64,000 nt of DNA, taken from assembly GCF_000817815.1 (NCBI RefSeq), contig NZ_JPRD01000048.1, positions 23,188-87,187 of the forward strand. Reading direction: 5' to 3'. Of the stretch, positions 24,609 through 31,711 are shown piece by piece (within the stretch, counting starts at the first letter, position 1; each line of letters begins with the position of its first letter). Origin of the DNA: Vibrio owensii CAIM 1854 = LMG 25443 (GTDB lineage Bacteria; Pseudomonadota; Gammaproteobacteria; Enterobacterales; Vibrionaceae). The notes under the pieces are model-generated. The model was not told the DNA's origin. It worked only from the letters and a program-made list of their open reading frames with translations, and ran no database searches. Made by a program: the position numbers and the translations under genes.

Positions 24609-25037
24609 ATGAAAAAAGCCGCTCTCCTTTCCATTAGTTTGCTCGGCTTAACCGCTTGTAGCCAAGGAGTCACAACCATGACTGATCGTTCTCAATCACC
24701 TTGTGGTGACAAACCAAACTGTGTCTCCACCCAAGACACGCGTGAAGAATACAACCTCACGCCATTCACCCTAACCGAATCCACGAACATCGATTCGATT
24801 GAGCAAGTGGCGCTTGAACTGCCGGGGGCGAAAACAGCGGTGAAAGAAGGTAATTACCTACGTATCGAATGCACATCCAAAATAATGCGCTTTGTGGACG
24901 ATTTAGAGCTTAAGATCGAAGGCGACCAGCTTATTGTTCGTTCTGAATCTCGCGTTGGCTATTCAGACTTTGGTGTGAACCGTAAGCGTGCTGAACAATT
25001 ACGTTCACTGCTGGCGAATGCTGAGTTAATCAAATAA
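24609..25037 (+). CDS. DUF1499 family lipoprotein
   Basis: This 142-residue protein has a lipoprotein signal with lipobox LTAC (Cys17). The mature domain carries the DUF1499 hallmark CGDKPNCVST near residue 35 and a later YLRIECTSKIMRFVDDLEL segment. The cellular function is not established. It has its own position after the glt terminator and precedes mtnN by 65 bp, where a separate promoter is visible, so it is probably transcribed alone. Confidence 0.88.
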   Translation: MKKAALLSISLLGLTACSQGVTTMTDRSQSPCGDKPNCVSTQDTREEYNLTPFTLTESTNIDSIEQVALELPGAKTAVKEGNYLRIECTSKIMRFVDDLELKIEGDQLIVRSESRVGYSDFGVNRKRAEQLRSLLANAELIK

Positions 25038-25058
25038 CGACCACATATTGGTGCAGAG

Positions 25059-25067
25059 TGGTATACT
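25059..25067 (+). promoter_or_regulatory. extended -10 promoter for mtnN
   Basis: TGGTATACT (25059-25067) is an extended -10 element (TG-n-TATACT) about 35 bases before the mtnN start. No good -35 is seen, consistent with an extended -10 promoter. Confidence 0.6.
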
Positions 25068-25102
25068 CTCGCCAACTTAAATTTTTATCGAAAGAGAGTG
25101 TT

Positions 25103-25798
25103 ATGAAAGTTGGTATCATCGGTGCGATGGAACAAGAAGTCACCATCCTGAAAGAAGCTATGACAAACTGCCAAACAGTAAGCAAAGCAGGTTGTACGTT
25201 TTTCTCTGGTCAGATTAACGACGTTGATGTGGTACTGCTTCAATCTGGCATCGGTAAAGTAGCGGCTGCAGTAGGCACAACTATTCTGCTAGACGAGTAC
25301 CAACCAGATGTGGTTATCAACACTGGCTCTGCGGGCGGTTTCGATTCAAGCCTAAACCTAGGCGACGTTGTAATCTCAACAGAAGTTCGTCACCACGATG
25401 CAGACGTAACTGCATTTGGCTACGAAATGGGTCAAATGGCAGGCCAACCAGCAGCATTCAAAGCGGATGAGAAGTTAATGGACCTTGCTGAAAAAGCACT
25501 GGCTCAAATGGAAAACACTCACGCAGTTCGCGGCCTGATCTGTACTGGTGATGCGTTTGTTTGCACAGCAGAACGCCAAGAGTTTATCCGTAAACACTTC
25601 CCTTCAGTTATCGCTGTAGAAATGGAAGCATCTGCTATCGCTCAAACTTGTCACCAATTCAACACGCCGTTTGTTGTTGTGCGCGCTATCTCTGACGTAG
25701 CAGACAAAGAATCACCAATGAGCTTCGAAGAGTTCCTACCGCTAGCAGCGAAAAGCTCTTCAGAAATGGTATGCAAAATGTTGGAACTGACTAAGTAA
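25103..25798 (+). CDS. mtnN: 5'-methylthioadenosine/S-adenosylhomocysteine nucleosidase
   Basis: The 231-residue enzyme starts at the ATG at 25103, preceded by GAGAG; a longer in-frame reading from 25058 would run through the promoter. It cleaves MTA and SAH to adenine and the ribosyl thio-sugar, so it recycles methionine products and makes the autoinducer-2 precursor. Family motifs seen: MKVGIIGAMEQEV with catalytic Glu12, NTGSAGGF, VAVEMEASAIAQ-type segment, and RAISDVAD with the catalytic Asp. The next gene, cbiB, starts 14 bp later, so the genes form an operon. Confidence 0.97.
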   Translation: MKVGIIGAMEQEVTILKEAMTNCQTVSKAGCTFFSGQINDVDVVLLQSGIGKVAAAVGTTILLDEYQPDVVINTGSAGGFDSSLNLGDVVISTEVRHHDADVTAFGYEMGQMAGQPAAFKADEKLMDLAEKALAQMENTHAVRGLICTGDAFVCTAERQEFIRKHFPSVIAVEMEASAIAQTCHQFNTPFVVVRAISDVADKESPMSFEEFLPLAAKSSSEMVCKMLELTK

Positions 25799-25812
25799 GT
25801 CCCCAGAATTTC

Positions 25813-26766
25813 ATGGAAGAAATATTTCAACAGCTCTATGCCAATGGTGCGCTCCTCGTCATGTGGGGCGCATTACTATTCCATTTATTAATCCCCATTC
25901 CTCACGCTGCTCATCCTGTGACTTTATGGCATAAATTCGCAGAACAACTGGCGAATAAAGTTAATAACAACCACAACTACTCACAAAGCATTCTCTCTGG
26001 CGGGCTCGCACTTCTTCTTATGCTTGTACCCTGCTTGATATTACTGCTCGCGATGAAGCCCTTAGTTTGGCAAGCTCCCTTATTTGAGTTGGCATTACTG
26101 CTTATTGCTCTCGACTGGCGAAACAACGAATCACTTGCGAAACAACTCGTCACCGCGATGTCGAATGAGAACAAAGTGCAGTGCCGAGCATTACTCAAGC
26201 CTTACCTTAATCGAGATACCGAGAGCTTATCGCTGCTTGGTATTGGTAAAGCAGGAGCAGAGACCATCATCATGGGTTACGGACGTAACGTTGTGTGCGT
26301 GTTGTTCTGGTATGGATTGACTGGTGGAATTGGTGCATTAATGTATCGCTTAACGGCAGAGCTCGGTCGCGCTTGGTCCCCAAGTCGCCGCCAGTATTCA
26401 CCTTTTGGTAAGCCTGCTATTCAGCTAACGGCTGCATTGGAGATTGTTCCTTTACGCTTGTTTGCCGTGTTCATTAGCATGGGTAAAAACCTATCGAGTG
26501 TTTCGACTGCCATGCTTCAACAAGCGAAGTCTTGGCCACTTCCAGGGCCAGCTTGGTTGTTGTGCTCGATTGGTAACAAGCTTCAATTGTCACTTGGCGG
26601 CCCAGCGCTGTACCAAGGTCAACGAGCTGAACGAGCGAAAATTGGTGGTCGTATAGCGCCATCTGCTATTCATTTAGCACAAATCCAAACCCTAATTGTA
26701 TGGCGTATTTTTGCTTGGATCGTTATCCAAAGCCTGATTCTCGGACTCATTTATCAAGGACTATGA
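25813..26766 (+). CDS. cbiB: adenosylcobinamide-phosphate synthase (CbiB/CobD type)
   Basis: This 317-residue integral membrane protein has about five hydrophobic segments. It belongs to the CbiB family that attaches the aminopropanol arm to adenosylcobyric acid in cobalamin assembly. Recognised segments include LLALDWRNNESLAKQLV, GYGRNVVCVLFWYGLTGG, and the C-terminal LSLGGPALYQGQR with RAKIGG. The stop overlaps the start of btuF. Placement between mtnN and btuF is notable because enterics have mtnN-btuF-yadS without cbiB here. It should work in corrinoid salvage with BtuF-imported substrate. Confidence 0.9.
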   Translation: MEEIFQQLYANGALLVMWGALLFHLLIPIPHAAHPVTLWHKFAEQLANKVNNNHNYSQSILSGGLALLLMLVPCLILLLAMKPLVWQAPLFELALLLIALDWRNNESLAKQLVTAMSNENKVQCRALLKPYLNRDTESLSLLGIGKAGAETIIMGYGRNVVCVLFWYGLTGGIGALMYRLTAELGRAWSPSRRQYSPFGKPAIQLTAALEIVPLRLFAVFISMGKNLSSVSTAMLQQAKSWPLPGPAWLLCSIGNKLQLSLGGPALYQGQRAERAKIGGRIAPSAIHLAQIQTLIVWRIFAWIVIQSLILGLIYQGL

Positions 26767-27590
26767 TGAACAAACTTTGCTTTGCTCTTCCTCTTATCTT
26801 CTCTGCCGCTTCTTTTGCCAATGAACCAGCTCAACGCGTCATCAGCTTGGCACCACACTCAACAGAAATCGCCTATGCTGCAGGTCTTGGCGACAAACTC
26901 GTAGCCGTCAGCGAGATGAGTGACTACCCAGAGCAAGCTAAAGGTTTAGAGAAGGTGTCAAACTATCAAGGCATCAAGTTAGAGCGCATCATTGCCCTTC
27001 AACCCGATTTAGTTATCGCTTGGCCAGCAGGTAATCCAGCCAAAGAACTTGAAAAGCTCAAGCAGTTTGGCATTCCTATCTACTACTCAACTACTGGAAC
27101 GTTAGAAGACATCGCTACGAACATTGAACAACTTAGCCAGTACAGTGAGAAGCCAGAAGTTGGGCAAAAAGCCGCCGCAGAATTCCGCGCGCAGTTAGGA
27201 GCATTAAAAGAAAAATACAATACCGAGGATAAAGTCAGTTACTTCTATCAATTGAGTGAGAAGCCGATCATCACCGTTGCGGGTAAGAACTGGCCAAGTG
27301 AAGTCTTCACCTTCTGTGGTGGAGAGAATATCTTTGCTAAAGGTAGTGCTCCTTACCCACAAGTCAGCATCGAGCAAGTGATTACTCACCAACCCGAAGT
27401 CCTGTTTACCTCTCGCCATGCCATGAGTAATGATGGCATGTGGGCTGAATGGAAAAACGACATCCCTGCGTTAAAAAACAACCACGTTTGGTCACTCAAT
27501 TCCGATTGGATCAACCGCCCAACCCCAAGAACCTTAAACGCGATCACAGAGGTGTGTGAACACTTTGAAACCGTCCGGCAAAAACGCTAA
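26766..27590 (+). CDS. btuF: vitamin B12 ABC transporter substrate-binding protein
   Basis: The protein has 274 residues from the ATG at 26766, five bases after AAGGA; the adjacent ATG at 26763 is too close to that site. A signal peptide of about 18 residues ends SFA before NEPAQRVISL. The mature protein is a class III periplasmic binding protein that presents cobalamin to BtuCD; family segments are APHSTEIAYAAGLGDKLVAVS, YQGIKLERIIALQPDLVIAW and NRPTPRTLNAI. It overlaps the cbiB stop by one base, so import and cobinamide processing are co-expressed. Confidence 0.95.
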   Translation: MNKLCFALPLIFSAASFANEPAQRVISLAPHSTEIAYAAGLGDKLVAVSEMSDYPEQAKGLEKVSNYQGIKLERIIALQPDLVIAWPAGNPAKELEKLKQFGIPIYYSTTGTLEDIATNIEQLSQYSEKPEVGQKAAAEFRAQLGALKEKYNTEDKVSYFYQLSEKPIITVAGKNWPSEVFTFCGGENIFAKGSAPYPQVSIEQVITHQPEVLFTSRHAMSNDGMWAEWKNDIPALKNNHVWSLNSDWINRPTPRTLNAITEVCEHFETVRQKR

Positions 27591-27667
27591 CGTTTTCGTT
27601 GGAAATCCCGTACAATTTCCGTCCCATTTCTGTTCCCCCACAATTTGTTTAAAAGGTACCAAGTAAC

Positions 27668-28288
27668 ATGGACTCCATGCTGCTTTATATGATCGATTTA
27701 TTCGGTACTGCTGTCTTTGCGGTTTCTGGCGTTTTACTCGCAGGCCGATTAAAGATGGATCCTTTCGGTGTGATCGTACTCGGTAGTGTGACAGCTATTG
27801 GCGGCGGCACTATTCGTGATATGGCGCTTGGCGCAACCCCGGTCTTCTGGATCACTGACACCACTTATCTTTGGGTAATTTTCATCACTTGTTTGCTCAC
27901 GATGATTCTCATTCGTCGCCCTAAGCGCTTGCCTTGGTGGGTTCTACCTGTCTGTGACGCCATTGGTTTGGCGGTATTCGTCGGTATCGGTGTCGAGAAA
28001 GCTCTCGCCTACAATGCTTCTGGCATGGTAGCGGTGATCATGGGCGTTATCACTGGTTGCGGTGGCGGCATTATCCGTGATGTGCTGGCTCGCGAGGTAC
28101 CCATGGTACTGCGAAGTGAAGTCTATGCGACCGCATGTATCATTGGCGGAATTTTCCATACAACTGCACTGAGTATGGGACACGACCATTCAGTCGCCCT
28201 ACTCGCAGGTGTCATCTCAACTTTGATTATTCGCCTTGGTGCGATTCGCTGGCACTTGTCACTGCCAACCTTTGCTATCAATCGTTGA
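27668..28288 (+). CDS. yadS: TRIC cation channel family protein (YadS-like)
   Basis: This 206-residue membrane protein has about seven hydrophobic helices in two internally similar halves. Each half has a glycine-rich motif followed by Arg-Asp: GGGTIRDMALG near residue 40 and GGGIIRDVLAREVPMVL near 125. This is the pattern of the UPF0126/TRIC family of trimeric cation channels. The physiological role in bacteria is unclear. It follows btuF after 77 bp as in enterics and ends in a clear terminator. Confidence 0.9.
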   Translation: MDSMLLYMIDLFGTAVFAVSGVLLAGRLKMDPFGVIVLGSVTAIGGGTIRDMALGATPVFWITDTTYLWVIFITCLLTMILIRRPKRLPWWVLPVCDAIGLAVFVGIGVEKALAYNASGMVAVIMGVITGCGGGIIRDVLAREVPMVLRSEVYATACIIGGIFHTTALSMGHDHSVALLAGVISTLIIRLGAIRWHLSLPTFAINR

Positions 28289-28309
28289 TCGATACGAATC
28301 AATTTACGC

Positions 28310-28340
28310 AAAAGAGCTGACTGAAACGTCGGCTCTTTTT
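28310..28340 (+). terminator. terminator after yadS
   Basis: A 12-bp stem AAAAGAGCTGAC/GTCGGCTCTTTT (one G-U) with a 6-base loop and T-run lies about 20 bp after the stop codon. Confidence 0.92.
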
Positions 28341-28418
28341 GTTTGTAAAATAACCTGTCGCTTCTCATCTCAAGCTTGGCTATATTAGGCCTATTATTCC
28401 CAACATTCATGGATAGAC

Positions 28419-29279
28419 ATGTTACTGGAAGGCATCGAAACACTATTAGTTTTAAGTAAAGCGAAAACGATGAGTCGCACTGGGAGTTTGCTGTATATCA
28501 GCCAATCTGCGGTGAGTAAACGTATCGCGAACCTAGAGAAAAAACTGGGAAAGAAGCTAGTAGAACCGTCAGGGAGAACCATTAGACTCACACCTGATGG
28601 CATGGCTTTGATCGAGAATATCGGCCCATCTTTTAACGAGTTACGTGGCCTTATCTATGAACAGCAAGAGCTAGAGGACACATCATTAATCACCCTCGAT
28701 AGCTCAAAGTCTCTTATTGCGGGTTATCTTGGAAAAACCATTGGTGATTACCTCAAGCAAGATCAGTACTTAACCATAACCACCAACCACAGCCCTAGAA
28801 TCGTTGAGCGAGTTCAATCCGGTAAAGCGACCATTGGGCTTTGTGCTGGTTTGCTTCCACCACATCACGGCTTGATGGCTTTCCACTTATGTGATGAACC
28901 TTTCTTCCTCGTTAGTGATCAGCCACTGAATGAACTACCGAAAAAAGTCATCACAAATGATTTAACTAACCCGTCCAATAGCTACCAACTGCCGGCATTA
29001 GAGAAAATAGGTATCAAACCATTGATGGAAATGGATGCCTACACAGCGGCAGCACAACTTGCACTGGGAGGAGCAGCACCAGCATTAATCCCATTATCGA
29101 TCGTTAGAGCGTTAAAGATCCCTGACCATAACTGCTTTATGTTCGAACAACTAACATCTTTAATTCGACCGGTTCATATCTGCGTTAGGCAAAACGTGTA
29201 CCAGTCACCAAGAGTTAAAACAGTGATAGAAACCATTGGTGATGTTGTTGCCAAAGAAGTTTTGTCGCCATCAACATAG
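28419..29279 (+). CDS. LysR family transcriptional regulator
   Basis: The 286-residue protein has an N-terminal winged helix (residues about 1-65; LLYISQSAVSKRIANLEKKLGKKLVEPSGRTIRLTPDG) and a C-terminal periplasmic-binding-like effector domain. No specific member is recognised and the effector is unknown. The 3' end overlaps the convergent yfcA-type gene by 65 bp. LysR regulators often control a neighbouring gene, but here the neighbour converges, so its targets cannot be inferred from position. No strong ribosome binding site precedes the ATG. Confidence 0.9.
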   Translation: MLLEGIETLLVLSKAKTMSRTGSLLYISQSAVSKRIANLEKKLGKKLVEPSGRTIRLTPDGMALIENIGPSFNELRGLIYEQQELEDTSLITLDSSKSLIAGYLGKTIGDYLKQDQYLTITTNHSPRIVERVQSGKATIGLCAGLLPPHHGLMAFHLCDEPFFLVSDQPLNELPKKVITNDLTNPSNSYQLPALEKIGIKPLMEMDAYTAAAQLALGGAAPALIPLSIVRALKIPDHNCFMFEQLTSLIRPVHICVRQNVYQSPRVKTVIETIGDVVAKEVLSPST

Positions 29280-29994
29280 ACATGGTAATGACTAAAGGTC
29301 GAATCCATTTTTGACCTTTAGTGACAACAACTTTGGCACCAAGTTGAGCACCAATAAAGCCACCTACAGCCATGGTCAGACCGATTTCCCACACAGGCAA
29401 ACCAGCAAGAATAAAGAACAGCAGAGCCGCGATATTTGAGGTGAAGTTGAGAATCTTAGTACGAGCGGTCGCATCAACCAAAGAGAAGTGACCAAGTGCG
29501 ACAAAGCAAAGCGCAAAGATAGAGCCAGTACCTGGACCAAAAAAGCCATCGTAAAAGCCCACGCCACCACCAACACATAAAGCAAACATCGCTTCAGAGA
29601 GCTTTGGTTCTCCTTCAGCTGTTTTATTGGTTGAAGAGAGCAAAAAATAGAGTGAAATCGCGATAAGCAATACCGGGATAAGACTGGTGAGTACACCGGC
29701 ATCGATAAACTGTACGGCCTCAGCACCAATGGCAGAACCAATAAAAGTACAGAGAATCGCTAGGCGCATCTCTTTGAGACTAACAATGCCGTTACGAACA
29801 AAATACCAACTGGCAGAAAAGCTTCCGAAAGAGCTTTGGAGTTTGTTGGTCGCTAATGCTTGAGTCGGGCTTAGCCCCGCAGCCAACAAAGCAGGTAGAG
29901 TCAAGAGACCACCGCCACCAGCCATCGCATCAATAAATCCCGCAGCGGATGCGACAAAAAACAATGCAATTAAGATTTCGAACGTAACTTCCAC
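29215..29994 (-). CDS. yfcA: TSUP family membrane transporter (YfcA type)
   Basis: The protein has 259 residues when started at the GTG at 29994, which has AAGGG seven bases upstream; an in-frame TTG at 30024 is less likely. There are about seven to eight membrane helices. The TauE/SafE (DUF81) motifs GFIDAMAGGGGLLTLPALL, ATNKLQSSFGS and VGFYDGFFGPGTGS occur in the expected order. Members export or import small sulfur- or carboxylate-containing anions; the substrate here is unknown. Its last 65 bp overlap the end of the LysR gene on the opposite strand. Confidence 0.9.
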   Translation of the reverse strand: MEVTFEILIALFFVASAAGFIDAMAGGGGLLTLPALLAAGLSPTQALATNKLQSSFGSFSASWYFVRNGIVSLKEMRLAILCTFIGSAIGAEAVQFIDAGVLTSLIPVLLIAISLYFLLSSTNKTAEGEPKLSEAMFALCVGGGVGFYDGFFGPGTGSIFALCFVALGHFSLVDATARTKILNFTSNIAALLFFILAGLPVWEIGLTMAVGGFIGAQLGAKVVVTKGQKWIRPLVITMSMLMATKLLWQQHHQWFLSLF

Positions 29995-30245
29995 TTGTGC
30001 GCCCTTGTAAATATTTGTAACCAAGATGGAACAACGATAGCACTGCCACGCAAACGCACAAAAGGAAACTCAAGACACCAACCTATTCCAGATTTTCATC
30101 AATTAGAAAGTTCTAAGAAATGATACGTCAAATGTATCAATTACATTTCCAATAGAATTGACTCTCAAGAGCATTTCAATTTTTTGATGGGAAAGAAAAA
30201 CACTGGCCTAATCTAGTAAATTCAATCTCATAGAAAGTGAAAACA

Positions 30246-31157
30246 ATGGATGCTTTAGGGATTCGCCCATCAATAAAAGAGCAACAGTTACGCTCTCGTA
30301 TCGAACAGACCGTAAATCTAAAACAACTTTTCAAAGTCATAGACTCTAGGCCTGAAACTTCGGGCGCTGGAGTTATTTATATCGCGGGCGATTCAACGAT
30401 AATCTCTCTTCGAAAGTTCAACTCCAGTTGTCGCGTCAACCCTATCAGCATTATTTTAAAAGAGCCGACGTCTCCTATGTCTGCTGATAGCTACGCTAAA
30501 GAACTGAAGTCTTCGCATAGAGAGTCTAAGTTAGCTTCTGAGCTTATTGGAGCAAGCTTAAGCTGTGCTTCAGCTGCTTTAGGTTGGATTGTGGTCGTTG
30601 GCAGCGTTGGCGCGATTCCAATTTCGGGAGGTACGAGTGCTGCCGTTACTTATTTGGGATACAGTGCTGCTGCAGCCTCTACAGTCCAGTGCATGGTGGG
30701 CATAGGCAGGAGTGGTGCTGAGAGTTTTGCTCCTGACAAGCTAGATGAACTGGACTCGCAAGCTTGGTATCAAAATACATCTAAAGCCCTCGATTACATA
30801 TCTCTAGTCGGCGTTGGAGCCTCTGGCACAGCCACAATAAAAACTATAAATAATCTACAGAAGAGCTCAGGAAAAAGCTTAAGTGAAGTCTTAAAAGGCT
30901 TAAATCGACACGAACGAGCAAGGCTTACTAAAGAAATTTCGAAGCAAAACATTCCAAACTTATCTGCAAAAGCTTTTAAACAACTAGTACGTTCAGGAAG
31001 CGTAAAACGAAGATACTCTTCACAAGAGATCAGTAATGCCATCCAACTTCAACTAAAAGATGCCATTGGTGCAACTATCAGTTTCGTGGGTAGTGCAGCC
31101 TCCGGTAACGTCGGTGCTATTGCAGTGGGTGTATACGAGGAGTTTTCCATTGAATAG
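30246..31157 (+). CDS. unrecognised protein with Gly/Ala-rich hydrophobic segments (gene 1 of coupled pair)
   Basis: This 303-residue protein (ATG at 30246; an upstream GTG at 30237 is possible) belongs to no family I recognise with confidence. The N-terminal 90 residues look soluble (GVIYIAGDSTIISLRKFN). Residues about 97-155 are a long glycine/alanine/serine-rich hydrophobic stretch (containing WIVVVGSVGAIPISGGTSA) that could form a membrane-inserting helical hairpin. Residues 181-196 and 272-297 are further small-residue hydrophobic segments. A basic helical region (about 200-262, LNRHERARLTKEI) lies between. There is no signal peptide. The next gene starts inside its last codons, so the two are translationally coupled. 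A toxin/effector role is conjecture. Confidence 0.75.
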   Translation: MDALGIRPSIKEQQLRSRIEQTVNLKQLFKVIDSRPETSGAGVIYIAGDSTIISLRKFNSSCRVNPISIILKEPTSPMSADSYAKELKSSHRESKLASELIGASLSCASAALGWIVVVGSVGAIPISGGTSAAVTYLGYSAAAASTVQCMVGIGRSGAESFAPDKLDELDSQAWYQNTSKALDYISLVGVGASGTATIKTINNLQKSSGKSLSEVLKGLNRHERARLTKEISKQNIPNLSAKAFKQLVRSGSVKRRYSSQEISNAIQLQLKDAIGATISFVGSAASGNVGAIAVGVYEEFSIE

Positions 31158-31614
31158 TAGAGAAAAAGAAGTCTTCGTTCTGTCCGCTAAAAGCATCGCC
31201 ACAGCTTTAAGTGCAATAATGCTTTTAACAATGGGGGGAGGATTAAATATTTTCTTTCTGGATCAACTAATCGATATTTCAACCACTTACGGTCCGTTCT
31301 ACTTTTGGGTAGTAATGATGGGTATTGGTGCACTTTTGGTAACGATTCCATTTGGGATGATCATTATTCATGGTTTAAAGTTCTTAAATCCAATCAATAT
31401 TTTCAATGCCACGATACAGATTTTCATAGCGATATGTTTTGGAGTTTCAGAAGCAAAATTAGGAGACCTATTCTGGTTGGTAGCCCTTGCTCTCCCTATT
31501 CTTGCTCTTTATTTGATGAATACTCCTTCCTACAAATGCTTCATGACCTTTTACTATGAACTAGCTCAGAGTCGTAGAGAGCACCGAAGACTAATGAAAA
31601 ATATCAACAAGTAG
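31150..31614 (+). CDS. four-helix membrane protein (gene 2 of coupled pair)
   Basis: The 154-residue protein most likely starts at the TTG at 31150, because GAGGAG (31137-31142) stands seven bases upstream, inside gene 1; an in-frame ATG at 31060 has no such support. Four hydrophobic helices are predicted at about 15-37, 49-73, 82-100 and 104-123, followed by a basic, probably cytoplasmic tail (SRREHRRLMKNINK). No family is recognised. Size and topology resemble small inner-membrane immunity proteins for pore-forming toxins, but no sequence motif proves it. The gene overlaps gene 1 by 8 bp. Confidence 0.72.
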   Translation: MNSREKEVFVLSAKSIATALSAIMLLTMGGGLNIFFLDQLIDISTTYGPFYFWVVMMGIGALLVTIPFGMIIIHGLKFLNPINIFNATIQIFIAICFGVSEAKLGDLFWLVALALPILALYLMNTPSYKCFMTFYYELAQSRREHRRLMKNINK

Positions 31615-31640
31615 AACAAGTTGCTTAATTAAACAAAAAA

Positions 31641-31660
31641 GCCCGCTCAAATGAGCGGGC
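31641..31660 (-). terminator. carAB terminator
   Basis: A perfect 8-bp stem GCCCGCTC/GAGCGGGC with a 4-base loop is followed on the minus strand by six T residues. A second hairpin (AAGCCC/GGGCTT, 31679-31698) lies between it and the carB stop codon. The first may also stop plus-strand transcription of the preceding pair only weakly. Confidence 0.88.
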
Positions 31661-31711
31661 AATGAGGTTGTCATATAAGCCCTATTTTTCGGGCTTACTG
31701 ATTTTTATCTA

